DNA of 64,000 nucleotides from assembly GCF_900095385.1 (NCBI RefSeq), contig NZ_FMID01000060.1:1-64000 (forward strand), given 5' to 3'. The stretch is from Methanoculleus chikugoensis (lineage in GTDB: Archaea; Halobacteriota; Methanomicrobia; Methanomicrobiales; Methanoculleaceae). The position numbers were made by a program, and so were the translations under genes. The notes below the pieces were generated by a model that saw only the letters and a list, made by a program, of their open reading frames with translations, ran no database searches and was not told the origin of the DNA. Positions 33,392-43,838 of this stretch are shown piece by piece; within the stretch, counting starts at the first letter, position 1; every line of letters begins with the position of its first letter.

Positions 33392-36300
33392 TCAGCTGAT
33401 TTTGATGTATGCCCGGTCGCTTGCCCCCACCAGAATGGAATCCGCCCATGTAATCTCATTACTCGCACCATCATCGTCAGGTGTGATCTCCTGGGCAAAA
33501 ACCCGTATCTTGTACCACCCTTCCTTCTCCCCGAGGTTAAGAGTGGTCGAATACGTGCCGTTAACATTGGTGTCTGCGGGATGGTGCAGCGTATCGGCCT
33601 CGTGCCAGTTGCCGTCCCACCAGATATCGTCCTGACTGAACTGGTACATGATCTTCTGGGTCACGGACTGGTTTCCGGTGTAGTTAAGGCCCCAGGTGGG
33701 GACGAGAATGCCAGGCTCGTCCGTGTTGAGAGATTCCTGAGTCAACCAGATCTGTGCCGCGGCAGCGCCGGAATCACTGAGGTTATGGCTGGCGGTGATG
33801 AATGTATGGGGAAGACCCAGTTCCGTCGGGCCCACGCTGCCGTTGAAGTGGATAACGGAATTATTGCCGAAGATGTCGATGTTTCCCTCTTTCAAGACCT
33901 TCAAACGGAAGGAGGCTTCCCAGGTCTGGTCGAGGTAGATGTCCCCAACTTCAAAGCCGAGGTTCTGGCCATCCCAGCTCCCGTTCTGCTCCTGATCCTC
34001 CCAGACCGGACCCCAGATGATATTCGTTGTGTCATTCGTCCAATACTTGACCATCCGGGTCGACACAGGATACTCCGGATCATACTCTAATGCATCGTTG
34101 GTAGATGTGGTAACATCATTGATATCGATCATGACAGGGTCAAACGTCAGGCTCATCGTGGTGTCGACACCGGCCGCCTCCTGGAGGTTCCGGGCAATCT
34201 TGGTGTAGATCTCGGCAAGGTCATCGCCGGTAGGCGCATGGTGATGCTCCCCACCGGTCGCATTTGCAAGGACTTCCATTGTATTCCATGTTGGGCCGTC
34301 CTCCTCGATATCGTCTGAGAACGATATCGTGTATAACCGGATGTTGTTCTTGCTCGCATAGACAGACAGATTTTGTTCATCGGCCTCAAGATCAGAGAAA
34401 TACCTATAATCCGACTTCTCAGCAAGCGGGTCCTCATCTCCGTAATACTCGCCATCGCCAAGAATAACAACCGCTTTCACGGCATTGGAACGACCGGTTT
34501 CATTCAACTTGGTGATCGCTCTGTAAATACCGTAGCGCATAGGCGTCCCCCTACTAGGCGTAATCCCACCGATGGCGGCGTCGATTTTTGATCGGTCGCT
34601 GCTCAGATTTAGATCGACGGTTGCTTCTTCATCGTAAGTCCTGTCCGGAGCATAGTGCTCTTCCCAATAATCCTCGTCATCCCAGGTCGCAGATATCCAT
34701 TTCCAACCATCCCGGTACCCTTCATCCTGACCAAGCCATCCGCCAACATCCTTGCTATACTCAACGAGATCTGTACCCAAGCCTCCAAAAGACACAAGCC
34801 CAAGTTGATCGGTTCCATGATCAAAATTGCTATTGAAGATTCTGGAGGCATCCATCACCGCAACCATACGATCGGGATAATCCTTCAACATACTGCTCGA
34901 CCGATCGGTGCAGAGCATCACGTCGATCGGCTTCTTCTGCAGCGCCCAGCCATCGCCGATCAACCGGATTGTGACGCTGACGTTATCGGTCACATTGACC
35001 ACCTGTGGCTCGACCGTGACGTTGACGCTGAGGTAGGGGTAGTTCCTGAAGGACACTATAGTGTCTTCCCGCATACCCTCCCATTCGGCCTGGATCGTTG
35101 CACTCCCCGAGGCCGTATCATTGTACTGGAGATGTGACGTATCCCGGGTGAAGTTCCCCGGGTGGAATTTGATCGTGGCAAATCCGTCCCCATCAGTCAT
35201 GGCAACAAGAGGTGCACCATCTTTCTTGGAAGTGGAACTGCCATTCGATATCCGGGGCTCGGCGGTCATATTATTCCCCTCGCGGTCGAACCCGGTGATC
35301 CTGAACGAAACACTCTGGTCCCGAACGGGATTGCCCTTCGAGTCCATCACTTTCGCCCTGATCGAAGAGAAAATATCGCCATTTACATCCCCGCTCGCGA
35401 TGGTCTGGGGGACGGCAGTAAGAACTATACCAGTCGGGTCGGCGCTATAAAAGCCCACTTTCTGCGTACATGAAACGCTGCTGTTGTTGACGGCAGTCGC
35501 GGTTATCTCTGCGACACCGATCCGGTCAAGCGATGTATACGTGATCTGCGCCTTACCCATACTGTTTGTTCTGGTGAACAACTCCTCCGAATTCAGGAAA
35601 CCGGATATCGGCTGGACGTTTACTCGTATCTCCCGATCACCTGCGGGGTTACCATACTCGTCATAGAGAGCGTAGGTGATGGTGAACTGTTCACCCAGCG
35701 GCAGTTCGGGGTAGTAATCGGGGTCCGAATCCTCGCCTTTTGGAGAGACAAACTGGTAAATCTTCGACGGCTTTCCATTCGCAAGCCCGGTGATGGTCAG
35801 GGAGCGTGGCCCGATATTTCCGGGAAATGTTACATAAACAATATTTTCCCCGGCCATCGTGTCGACCTGGAGCGTTGCGGTGGCGTTCCCGACAGAATCC
35901 ACTGGCACTTTGACCTCATCCATGCCGTTGGCGAACGTCGCACCTCCCGTCGGCGAGCCCACCATGAACGTCACCTCCTCAGCCATGCTCCGGTTGTCCA
36001 CCACATTTCCATACCGGTCCACCATCCGGACGGTGATATTCGTCTCCCCCCCGGCGGTCACTTCCGGGTCGTACCAAAGATAGGCAATCTTATGTGGTGT
36101 CGCGTGGTCGATCTCCTGCTCGCCGCTGTCGGTCAGAGGCGCGTGCAGTTCCTCGTGCGACACCGTCGCCGTGATCGTCGCGGTCCCGCTCCGCGTCCCG
36201 TGCCGGAAAATCGCCGTGGCCTTTCCGTCATCCCCTGTGACCACGTACGTGCGCGAGATACTCCCATACTCATCATCATCCACCGCAAGATAGACAGCAG

Positions 36301-36487
36301 CACCGACAACCGGAGTGGCAAGGGTGCCGTTTGTGACCTTCACCGTGACGGTCGAGGTCCCCCCGCTCCCCGCCGTCAGCCACGGCGTATCGGTACTGAG
36401 GGTAATATTGTCAGGTATCAGCGCCCCGGCCGGGGCCGCAAGAAAGAGCAAACCCACCACCAGGCACGCATACGTCCATCCGTTCAT
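33392..36487 (-). CDS. Large Ig-like/VWA cell-surface protein B
   Basis: 1031 residues. A signal peptide (about 1-22) is followed by invasin-type Ig domains (about 25-120, 240-345, 350-480), then a VWA domain with MIDAS DRSSS (D528, S530, S532). After it comes a beta-rich tail ending GASDRAYIKIS. The VWA domain binds divalent metal and a protein partner; such proteins mediate adhesion or surface assembly. TTTATAAG near 36521-36530 gives a short leader to ATG 36487. No PGF-CTERM or membrane anchor is visible, so it may associate non-covalently with the S-layer. It is a full-length paralog of the protein at 29484-32564. Confidence 0.87.
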   Translation of the reverse strand: MNGWTYACLVVGLLFLAAPAGALIPDNITLSTDTPWLTAGSGGTSTVTVKVTNGTLATPVVGAAVYLAVDDDEYGSISRTYVVTGDDGKATAIFRHGTRSGTATITATVSHEELHAPLTDSGEQEIDHATPHKIAYLWYDPEVTAGGETNITVRMVDRYGNVVDNRSMAEEVTFMVGSPTGGATFANGMDEVKVPVDSVGNATATLQVDTMAGENIVYVTFPGNIGPRSLTITGLANGKPSKIYQFVSPKGEDSDPDYYPELPLGEQFTITYALYDEYGNPAGDREIRVNVQPISGFLNSEELFTRTNSMGKAQITYTSLDRIGVAEITATAVNNSSVSCTQKVGFYSADPTGIVLTAVPQTIASGDVNGDIFSSIRAKVMDSKGNPVRDQSVSFRITGFDREGNNMTAEPRISNGSSTSKKDGAPLVAMTDGDGFATIKFHPGNFTRDTSHLQYNDTASGSATIQAEWEGMREDTIVSFRNYPYLSVNVTVEPQVVNVTDNVSVTIRLIGDGWALQKKPIDVMLCTDRSSSMLKDYPDRMVAVMDASRIFNSNFDHGTDQLGLVSFGGLGTDLVEYSKDVGGWLGQDEGYRDGWKWISATWDDEDYWEEHYAPDRTYDEEATVDLNLSSDRSKIDAAIGGITPSRGTPMRYGIYRAITKLNETGRSNAVKAVVILGDGEYYGDEDPLAEKSDYRYFSDLEADEQNLSVYASKNNIRLYTISFSDDIEEDGPTWNTMEVLANATGGEHHHAPTGDDLAEIYTKIARNLQEAAGVDTTMSLTFDPVMIDINDVTTSTNDALEYDPEYPVSTRMVKYWTNDTTNIIWGPVWEDQEQNGSWDGQNLGFEVGDIYLDQTWEASFRLKVLKEGNIDIFGNNSVIHFNGSVGPTELGLPHTFITASHNLSDSGAAAAQIWLTQESLNTDEPGILVPTWGLNYTGNQSVTQKIMYQFSQDDIWWDGNWHEADTLHHPADTNVNGTYSTTLNLGEKEGWYKIRVFAQEITPDDDGASNEITWADSILVGASDRAYIKIS

Positions 36488-36750
36488 ACGTCACCGTATG
36501 TATCCCTGACACGTTATCCCTTATAAATATTATTAATTCAATAGATGGCTAAGAAAGCCTCTTTTCCAGATCAGACAACCATATTCGCTCAAATCAAACA
36601 TATTTCCCACACATCGCCCAGGGTCTGAATGAACCGCCATCAATTCTCCGGAACAGAGAACGATCTTTCCTCCAGGAACCGATCCGGTCGCCTGGCCCGG
36701 AAAAAGATATCCCCGGAGACCCGACCCCGTGAAGAAAATAAGGAGTGGGG

Positions 36751-38157
36751 TTACAGGCTATCCGGACGGCGTGGCCTGCCCCGGTTTTGCCCCGCCCGCC
36801 TCTGCCGCACGACCATGACCACCGCGAGGAGGAGCACGGCAACAACCCCGATGCCGGCCACGAGCACCCAGACGTTGAAGTTCTGCTCCATGATCAGCGG
36901 GACGGTGAACTCGGTCGCGCCGAGCGGGATATCCGCATCGACCGAGATGTTCTGGTAGCCGTCACGGGCGGCGGTCACAGTATACGCCCTGTTTGTGACG
37001 AGCGCGGTCTGGAACCTCCCGAGGCTGTCGGTCACCCCGACGACCTTCTCGTCGATGACGATGACCGCGTCGGCCAACGCTTTCCGGTCGGACCCCTCCA
37101 CCCGGACGGTCACGCTCGCCCGGTCGTACTGGAGTTCGGCAAAGATTGCCTCCGCCACCCCGGAGATGTGCCGTATCTCGCTCCAGTCCTTGTAGCCGGA
37201 CGCCCGGACCAGAATCTCATAGGTGCCTGCATGGAGTTCGGTGAATACAAATCGACCATCCTGACCGGTCTTCCCCTGGAGCGTCCCGTTGAGGTAGACC
37301 TCCGCTCCTCCAATAGGCGTCGTTGCCTCGTTGCAGGCCTTTATCAAGACAGAGTATGCCGACTTCGAGAGGCGCACCTGGAGAAGCACATCGTCCGCCT
37401 CAAGGTCACGGTTCTCCAGGTATGGCTGGTAGTCAGTAGCCGTGACCCTGAGGGAATACCTCTTTCCCCGTTCCAGGTGGAGTTGCAGCCTGCCTTCGGC
37501 ATCGGTCACTCCGGCGCGCGCGTTGTCGATATACACCTCTGCCCCTCCAAGGGGAGCAGAAGTGTCGGCATCCAGGACCCGGACCCCGAGAAGATCTTTA
37601 CTCAAGAGGAAATACTGGATGGGGCCGTCCTCCACCCCACCAGTCTTTGCCAGCTCAACAGTCTCTTCGAGGTCGTGGTAGCCTGACGCGCGTACCTCGA
37701 CGCTGTATGACCCGCCCGCTCTCACCGAGAAGTCCACGCTCCCGTCTTTTCCGGTGACCTCCGAGTCGGAGTAGTCGTCACCCTCAACGCGCACCACAGC
37801 ACCGACGACCGGTTTCAGGGTCACCGCATCGTAAAGTTCGAACGTGAGGGTCTCGTCCTCGCGGACCATATCAACCCGGGCGTGGGTCGCGTCATAATCG
37901 ATGTAATCCACCCAGTTCCGGTAGCCTTTCCGGACAACCTTCAGGTAGAGGTCCTTCTTCCCGGAATGGACGTAGGAGTAGGTTCCATCCGAACGGGTGC
38001 TCCCCACGTAATCCCCATCGATGTATATCGAGGCATCGGCGAGCGCGTCATCGGTCTTATCGTCGACCACGTTGATGCGCAGGGTGACCGCCTGCGCCGT
38101 GCAGCAGAGAAGGGCACAGGAGATCAGAAGAACTATGACGAGACGACTTTTCTTCAT
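36751..38157 (-). CDS. Tandem carboxypeptidase-regulatory/PEGA-like repeat surface protein
   Basis: 468 residues from ATG 38157. A signal peptide (MKKSRLVIVLLISCALLCC) is followed by five consecutive beta-sandwich repeats of 70-90 residues, each with an ALADASIYIDG-like opening, a G.T..DG turn and a Y.V.....GY end. A C-terminal membrane span (about 435-457) and a basic tail (RQRRAGQNRGRPRR) anchor it in the cytoplasmic membrane with the repeats outside. Function is probably structural. It lies between the VWA proteins and AMP phosphorylase on the same strand with a 263-bp gap to protein B; it may belong to the same envelope programme. Confidence 0.8.
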   Translation of the reverse strand: MKKSRLVIVLLISCALLCCTAQAVTLRINVVDDKTDDALADASIYIDGDYVGSTRSDGTYSYVHSGKKDLYLKVVRKGYRNWVDYIDYDATHARVDMVREDETLTFELYDAVTLKPVVGAVVRVEGDDYSDSEVTGKDGSVDFSVRAGGSYSVEVRASGYHDLEETVELAKTGGVEDGPIQYFLLSKDLLGVRVLDADTSAPLGGAEVYIDNARAGVTDAEGRLQLHLERGKRYSLRVTATDYQPYLENRDLEADDVLLQVRLSKSAYSVLIKACNEATTPIGGAEVYLNGTLQGKTGQDGRFVFTELHAGTYEILVRASGYKDWSEIRHISGVAEAIFAELQYDRASVTVRVEGSDRKALADAVIVIDEKVVGVTDSLGRFQTALVTNRAYTVTAARDGYQNISVDADIPLGATEFTVPLIMEQNFNVWVLVAGIGVVAVLLLAVVMVVRQRRAGQNRGRPRRPDSL

Positions 38158-38196
38158 GAAGGAGTATACTGCAGTCAAAAATTTGAGTGCATCGGT

Positions 38197-39720
38197 TTAC
38201 ACCCAGCGCTCGGATGGGATACGTTCAAGTACCATACCTTCCACAACCACCGGCATCAGCGTCCGGCCGACCTCGATCGCACGTTCGAGCCGCCATTCCC
38301 GCTCGGCGTAGATGGTGAAGATGGGGTCGCCCTTCTTGACCCGGGTCCCCTTCTTTGCGTGGATCTCGAGCCCCGCGCCGTGATCGTAGGGGGAGCCCGC
38401 GAGCCGGGCGAGCGTGACGAGCGCGCTGTTGTTCAGTTCGATGACGTAGCCGTCCTGCGGCGCCCGGACATCGAACCGGTACTCTCCCGGAACGATATCC
38501 TCGGCCTTCACGGTCGGATCACCACCCTGGATCTCGATGATCTGCCGCATCTTCTCGAGCGCCTTCCCGCTCCGGAGTAGCTCTGCGGCTGCCTGGTACC
38601 CCTGCCCCTGTGCGGCCTTCCCGGCCATCTCGAGCGCAATCCCGGAGAGCGAGAGGCTCTTCTGGACCAGGGAACTCGGTTCGGTCGCGCCTTCGAGGAC
38701 GGCGAGGGCTTCACGCACCTCGAGGTTCGGGCCGATGGTGTGGCCGACGAGCGACTCCCCATAACTGAGCGCGCACTCGACCCGCATGCCGAGCCGTTCC
38801 CCGATCTCGATGAACTCCCGGGCGAGTTTCCGTCCCTCCTGGGGGTTCGGAATCTTCGTGTTCCGGCCGACCGGGATGTCGATGACCACGAGGTCGGCGC
38901 CGACGGCAAACTTCTTCGCCATGACGCTCGCGATCATCTGGCCCCGGGCGTCGATCCGGAGCGGGTACTCGTAGGTGATGATCTTGTCGTCAGCGGGGGC
39001 GATGTTCGTGGCGCCGCCCCAGACGATGGCGCCCCCGACCTTCTCGGTCATCTGCTGCACCTCGAGCGCCGAGAACGAGACGGGCGCGAGGACTTCCATG
39101 AGGTCGGCGGTTCCACCGGCGCCGGTGATGGCGCGGGAACTGGTCTTCGGGATCAAAAGGCCGCTCGCGGCGATGATCGGCGCGATCAGGAGGGTGATCT
39201 TGTTCCCGGGCACGCCCCCGATGGAGTGCTTGTCGACGATGGGGTGCCGGGTGAAGTGGAGGCGCTCCCCGGTCTCGACCGTGGCCCTCGTCAGGTATTC
39301 CACCTCATCCATGTCGAGGCCGTTGATGTAGGACGCGGTGACGTAAGCGGTGATCTCGCCGGGCGAGAGGACGTCGTCGACGATGTCCCTGACGATATCT
39401 ATGGTCTCGTCCTTGGTGAACCGGCCGCCGTCCATCTTCTTCTTGATGTGCGAGAGGGAGGCCGGTCTCTCGGCGCTCCGGACCACGACGGAGGCTCCTT
39501 CTTCGACGGCGAGCGTCGCATTCAGCGGCCGGTAGATCCCGATGACGCCCGGCTCGATGAGCGAGCCGGTGGTGTCGACGTGGGCCTGAGCGGTCTTTCC
39601 GGTCGCCTCGTCGGCGACCTGGACGCGGTCGCCGTCGCGGACCCGCATGCTTTTTGCGTCGGTACTGTGGAGGAGGACCCCCCGGTTTGCGATGTCGAGC
39701 AGTTTCACGGTCAGTTTCAT
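38197..39720 (-). CDS. deoA: AMP phosphorylase
   Basis: 507 residues, the archaeal thymidine-phosphorylase-like enzyme that converts AMP and phosphate to adenine and ribose 1,5-bisphosphate. It feeds ribose-1,5-bisphosphate isomerase and archaeal type III RuBisCO. Features are the extra N-terminal domain (about 1-85), [21 protein letters not shown] (the phosphate-binding glycine-rich segment), [16 protein letters not shown] and a C-terminal alpha/beta domain ([22 protein letters not shown]). The partner genes are not in this window. Start ATG 39720 is at the family position. Confidence 0.93.
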   Translation of the reverse strand: MKLTVKLLDIANRGVLLHSTDAKSMRVRDGDRVQVADEATGKTAQAHVDTTGSLIEPGVIGIYRPLNATLAVEEGASVVVRSAERPASLSHIKKKMDGGRFTKDETIDIVRDIVDDVLSPGEITAYVTASYINGLDMDEVEYLTRATVETGERLHFTRHPIVDKHSIGGVPGNKITLLIAPIIAASGLLIPKTSSRAITGAGGTADLMEVLAPVSFSALEVQQMTEKVGGAIVWGGATNIAPADDKIITYEYPLRIDARGQMIASVMAKKFAVGADLVVIDIPVGRNTKIPNPQEGRKLAREFIEIGERLGMRVECALSYGESLVGHTIGPNLEVREALAVLEGATEPSSLVQKSLSLSGIALEMAGKAAQGQGYQAAAELLRSGKALEKMRQIIEIQGGDPTVKAEDIVPGEYRFDVRAPQDGYVIELNNSALVTLARLAGSPYDHGAGLEIHAKKGTRVKKGDPIFTIYAEREWRLERAIEVGRTLMPVVVEGMVLERIPSERWV

Positions 39721-39946
39721 ACGCGTAACCCAATCCTGATTGAGATTGAGGTTTTGTACTACTTAAGGGCGGCTGATCGGGGGAGCGGGCAGACGGCATC
39801 TACCCGGAGCCCAACATTCCCCGGACTTCTCTCGCGGCGTTTGGTGTGGATACAGATCCCGGCGAAGCACCGGACCGGGAGCTACGCCTCATCCAGGCGA
39901 GACGGCGCTTGGGTGAGGTTATAGTGAGAGGGGTCGGGCGGGCTGC

Positions 39947-40288
39947 TCAGCGGCCCTGCAGTCCAGCAAGGATCTCCGCAACTGCCCGCTTGAACTCAGG
40001 GAGATCTTCTCCGGTGATAGCCCAAACGGCCTCCAGGTCCACACTCATGTACTGGTGGATCAGGACGTCACGAAGACCCGCAATCCGGCGCCACGGGATA
40101 TCTGGATGTTCCTCCTTCAGAAATACCGGAATCTGTTTCACCGCCTCGCCGATAATCTCAAAGTTCCGTATCACCGCGTCCTGTGCCATCGGGGAGTTCA
40201 TGAACACGTCTCGCCCTTCTCGCGTATAATCCTCAATCCGCTCTATCGACTCGAGGATATGGATGAGATAGAGGCAGTCGTCACTCAC
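39947..40288 (-). CDS. HepT-like ribonuclease toxin (DUF86)
   Basis: 113 residues, all helical. The catalytic HEPN motif R-x4-H is RDVLIH (about residues 73-78), with the following Tyr as in HepT. It forms a pair with the nucleotidyltransferase gene just upstream; the two overlap by 4 nt. HepT toxins cleave RNA and are neutralised by MntA, which adds AMP to the Tyr of the HEPN motif. All key residues are present, so the module looks functional. Confidence 0.88.
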   Translation of the reverse strand: MSDDCLYLIHILESIERIEDYTREGRDVFMNSPMAQDAVIRNFEIIGEAVKQIPVFLKEEHPDIPWRRIAGLRDVLIHQYMSVDLEAVWAITGEDLPEFKRAVAEILAGLQGR

Positions 40289-40575
40289 AGCGGCACGGCC
40301 TCCCGGCAGACGCGATCCCTGATATACCAGTGCAGTCCTTTCTCGGTCACCACGTCGACATCACGGCCAAGCAGGTCTTGCAGATCCTGGGCGAGGGCAA
40401 TGTGGTCAAGGAGGCTCCTTCCGGGCTCGAACTCGACGAGGAGGTCGAGGTCGCTTGCCGGGGTCTCCTCACCCCGGGCCACCGATCCAAAGACTCTGAG
40501 GGTGCGGGCACCATGTCTGGCTGCGATCTCGAGGATCTCATCCCTTCTTTTGAGCAGTTCCGCATGCAGACTCAT
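40285..40575 (-). CDS. MntA-type nucleotidyltransferase antitoxin
   Basis: 96 residues, minimal nucleotidyltransferase. The motif GSVARGEETPASDLDLLVE (about 31-49) contains the GSx10DxD catalytic signature. It probably adenylylates its HepT partner. The gene leads the two-gene operon. A T-rich, A/T-rich region upstream near 40610-40640 is the likely promoter. Confidence 0.88.
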   Translation of the reverse strand: MSLHAELLKRRDEILEIAARHGARTLRVFGSVARGEETPASDLDLLVEFEPGRSLLDHIALAQDLQDLLGRDVDVVTEKGLHWYIRDRVCREAVPL

Positions 40576-41044
40576 TCAAACCCTCTCCTGCATCGATCTT
40601 ATGGAGCAGGGGATATAAGGATTTTCCCGGGTGGATTATTTTTCATCCAATGTTTCACGTAGCACCCCGTCAGCTCACGCGGCTGGTGGCACCTCAAGTT
40701 CCGGACGTTCCGTCCTTCGCGTTTTTCGCGGCTTCGCGTGAGGTGGCGCTCTGCACGGATCCACACAGATACGGTGAAATGCCCATCAGGCAGCGAGGGG
40801 AGTATGCTGATCCTCAGCCCCATCATTCATCCGGATGAGTTAGCTCCCGCAAATCCTGACCGGAAGGCGGCAAAACACAGGTTAAGCCCATGACAATCGG
40901 GTCTCTCTTCGGTGCTTTTCAGGGTGAAGCCCGGGGGATTCAAAAGGACCTTGGGCCCAGGACGAACAGCCTGACATCCTGTCCCATACCCGAAATGACG
41001 CTCAATAAAACCGACTTGAATAAAAAAATAGGGTTAGTTAGGGT
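40576..41044. repeat. Gene-free stretch with a further CTTCGCGTGAG repeat
   Basis: It separates the HepT/MntA pair from the S-layer gene. CTTCGCGTTTTTCGCGGCTT and the shared TTCGCGTGAGG core (40715-40743) resemble the units in the 23.3-23.7 kb region. The right end (about 41005-41040, AATAAAAAAATAG) is A/T-rich and probably holds the 3' end of the S-layer transcript. No gene is supported. Confidence 0.45.
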
Positions 41045-43342
41045 TTAGTCCCGCCGCAGGACCAGGAAGGCAACCGCACCAAGGCCGGCCAGAGCAAGGA
41101 GTGCTCCGAATCCGGGGGACTGGGTGGGGGTGGGCTCAGTGGTCTGGGTCTCGACCGGGGTGGTCTCGACCGGGGTGGTCTCGACCGGGGTGGTCTGAGT
41201 TGTCGGGACTGCCTCGACTACGTTGAAGGTCGCGGTCGCGGTCGTGTCGGTGTCGATGGACTCGACGGTGACGATGTACTGGTCGGGCTTGAAGCTCGCG
41301 CCGTCAACCTCGAACGACCAGGTGTTCGCGCCGTCGCCCTGCTGGACGTTCACAACGCCGGCAACCGAGCCGAAGCCGGAGGCCTCGCTCTTGGAGGTCG
41401 GCTGGAACGCAGCGGAGGTGACCTCAACGTTCAGCGCGTCGCCGACAGCGAGGTTGGTCGTGCCGGTGATCGTGAACTTGCTGCCCGCAGCCTTGTCACC
41501 GATCGCGTCGATGAAGATCTGGGCCTCTTCGACGACGAACGTGAGCTTCACGTAGGTGTCGTCGATGTTCGCGGAGTCAAGGGCGTTGATCACCGCGGTC
41601 GCGGCATCGGAGGCCTGGAGCTTGCCGATCTCCACCTTGTCAAAGCCAGAGCCAGCCGTGCCGTTGATCCAGCCCTCGGCACCGGAGAATATGTCGAACT
41701 GACCGTTCATCATCGGGTGCTGGATGATCACGAAGTACTGGCCTGCGGAGAGGTCCCGGGTGTTCTTGAGCTCGTACTCGAAGGTGCCGTCATCCTCAAC
41801 GGTGGCGGATTCACCGGTCATCTGCAGGTTCTTGCCGAAGATCCAGACGTGGACGCTGTCGGGGTCACCCTGTGCGGTTCCGGTGAGCGTCAGGTCGTCA
41901 CCCTTTGCAACGACTGCGCCGCTCGAGGTCGCGGTGATGAAACCGGACCGGAGCTGGATGGAGGCCGTGGCGTACTTGGCGTCGGAGAGGTGATCCTTGT
42001 CAACAGGCTTCGAGGCCGCGTAGATCGTGTAGCCGCCGGCGTCAAGAGACTTGCCGAGGTCGGCGGTGTTCCACTTGTACGACCAGGTGTCGTCGCCCTC
42101 AACGTCCTCCGTAGTGAACGAACCGGTGTTGCCGTTTATCACAGGCTTAATTTCTACGAGATCGGCACCGTTGTTGGGGAGGTTCGGGCCGGTGATAAAG
42201 AGGTGAACCGTCGTCTCGTTGTCGGTGCAGGTACCGGAGAGAGTGACTTCCTCACCGATGTAGTAGACACCGGTGCCGGACGCCGTGATGGTTACGTCGC
42301 CTTCCTCAACCCGCACCTTGACTTCGTCGTAGGTGCTTGGGTCGGTCAAATCCTGCACGCGGATGGTGAACTGCCGGTCGTCGGTGTTCGTGTTGGTGTC
42401 GAACTGGACAGACCGCGTGCCGCCGGCGTTGGTCTCAATGGTCGCGTTGATGGGGCTGACCCCGCTCCCAGTGACATTGCCAATATCTTTAACGCCATTC
42501 TGGCCTTCTACGATCTGGGGATACTCGGCCTTGTTAAGACCGCTCACGTCCTTGATGTACAGTTTGTACGTCTCCTTCGACTCGCCGGTGATCGTCACGG
42601 TGAAACTATTGCCGCGGACGACGGTGTCCTTGTCGGACGTGATGGTGAGCGACTTGGTAGAGACCTCGAAGGTCACGGGTTTGGAGTCGTAGCCCTTGCC
42701 GTAGAAGTCAGACTCGCTGGGCCACTTCGCCACGGCGGTGTAGGTGCCGGCCTCGGCATTCGAGAGGTCGAGTGGGCCGAAGTACTGGGTCGTGCCGTCA
42801 ACGGTACGGTCCTTCAGGTTCAGCTTATCGAACTTGGTCACCACACCGCCGCCGGGCAGGGTAACCTCGATGTTCATTTTGGCTCCCTCGACAACGATGT
42901 TGTTAGTCAGCTTGAAGGCCAGCTTGGTGTTCCGGGTGACGGACTTGCCGGCCACGGAATCCTTCCGGGAGTCGTTCAGCACAACATCGAGCGCTACGTC
43001 AGGGTACTGGATGTTAATGTACCGAGTAGCATCCTGAGACAGTCCCGTTCCAATCACGTAGTAAGTGCCGGTCTTTGTGCCAACGGCAGACTCGGTCAGC
43101 TCGCTAACGTTGCCATCTGCACCCGCTAGGATGGTGTTGTCAATGTTCCAGTCAGAGAAACTGCCGCTTATATGGACATAGCGGATATTATTCACTACAC
43201 CGGAAACTCCGGCGAAGTTGATGTTCTCTTCGCCTACATAGACGGTGTCGCCAGGATTGACCACACGTGCCGCAGCCGGTGCAACGACCAGCGCAGCCGC
43301 GAGGATCATGGCGACAACCATCAATTTTGTCATACTCTTCAT
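41045..43342 (-). CDS. S-layer glycoprotein with PGF-CTERM anchor
   Basis: 765 residues. A signal peptide (MKSMTKLMVVAMILAAALVVAPAA) is followed by beta-rich extracellular domains, a Thr-rich linker with TTPVE repeated three times, and the C-terminal tripartite PGF-CTERM signal: PGFGAL, a hydrophobic stretch, and RRD. In other archaea this signal is recognised by archaeosortase A. Several N-x-S/T sites allow N-glycosylation. GGAGGT (43348-43353) sets ATG 43342; the longer frame to 43582 spans the promoter. It is the probable main cell-wall protein of this organism; the domain around residues 410-510 recurs alone in the gene at 1610-2233. Confidence 0.9.
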   Translation of the reverse strand: MKSMTKLMVVAMILAAALVVAPAAARVVNPGDTVYVGEENINFAGVSGVVNNIRYVHISGSFSDWNIDNTILAGADGNVSELTESAVGTKTGTYYVIGTGLSQDATRYINIQYPDVALDVVLNDSRKDSVAGKSVTRNTKLAFKLTNNIVVEGAKMNIEVTLPGGGVVTKFDKLNLKDRTVDGTTQYFGPLDLSNAEAGTYTAVAKWPSESDFYGKGYDSKPVTFEVSTKSLTITSDKDTVVRGNSFTVTITGESKETYKLYIKDVSGLNKAEYPQIVEGQNGVKDIGNVTGSGVSPINATIETNAGGTRSVQFDTNTNTDDRQFTIRVQDLTDPSTYDEVKVRVEEGDVTITASGTGVYYIGEEVTLSGTCTDNETTVHLFITGPNLPNNGADLVEIKPVINGNTGSFTTEDVEGDDTWSYKWNTADLGKSLDAGGYTIYAASKPVDKDHLSDAKYATASIQLRSGFITATSSGAVVAKGDDLTLTGTAQGDPDSVHVWIFGKNLQMTGESATVEDDGTFEYELKNTRDLSAGQYFVIIQHPMMNGQFDIFSGAEGWINGTAGSGFDKVEIGKLQASDAATAVINALDSANIDDTYVKLTFVVEEAQIFIDAIGDKAAGSKFTITGTTNLAVGDALNVEVTSAAFQPTSKSEASGFGSVAGVVNVQQGDGANTWSFEVDGASFKPDQYIVTVESIDTDTTATATFNVVEAVPTTQTTPVETTPVETTPVETQTTEPTPTQSPGFGALLALAGLGAVAFLVLRRD

Positions 43343-43838
43343 ACTATACCTCCATTTGTGATGACATGAGGGAATGTGAACGCGAGGTACTCGACAGACG
43401 TCGAATACGGGTTCACCACGCTCTATACTCCGAATCACGGAATATGTCACAATATTTGTGGAACACTTAATATATCCTTTGTGGTCGACCGGGTGTCCGA
43501 CGCCCCCGAAAGGCACCACAATACTGGAAAACGCCCCGAATACGTCAGGATCACGCTTCATTCCCGGATCACCGGAGTCCATAGATACGCGAGGATAAAA
43601 ATCTTACTCCGCGGATTAGCGGGAACTCCCGACCCCGGCAGCGCTCCCTGCACGACCCTGCCGCGCTTTCTCTCCGCGGTGCCGCACGCGCCCTGCACCG
43701 CCCGGCCGGCGCCGTCCGGGTGGTCGCCCCGCCCCCACCGGGGGCAACCGCCGGGGCGGGTGGCACCACCGGAGCACGTATATATAAGACCATCCCCAGT
43801 GGGGAGCCTTTTCTACCCCGGCCTGCAAACTACTCTCT
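43343..43838. promoter_or_regulatory. Divergent promoter region of the S-layer and thymidylate synthase genes
   Basis: The S-layer promoter TATA (GATATATTAAG on the minus strand, 43466-43476) gives a leader of about 100 nt. The thymidylate synthase TATA (GTATATATAAG, about 43777-43787) lies about 50 nt before its ATG. Between them, GCCCCC/GGGGGC (43731-43745) within larger C-rich/G-rich arms (43726-43760) forms a stable hairpin. No gene is present. Confidence 0.5.

Noticed and set aside
40599-40826. 75-codon minus-strand frame near the HepT/MntA pair
   Set aside because: It covers the repeat unit and has no family signature or ribosome-binding site.
41717-43129. 470-codon open frame opposite the S-layer gene
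   Set aside because: It is the complement of a well-supported coding sequence with signal peptide and anchor; the high GC content leaves few stops in antisense frames.
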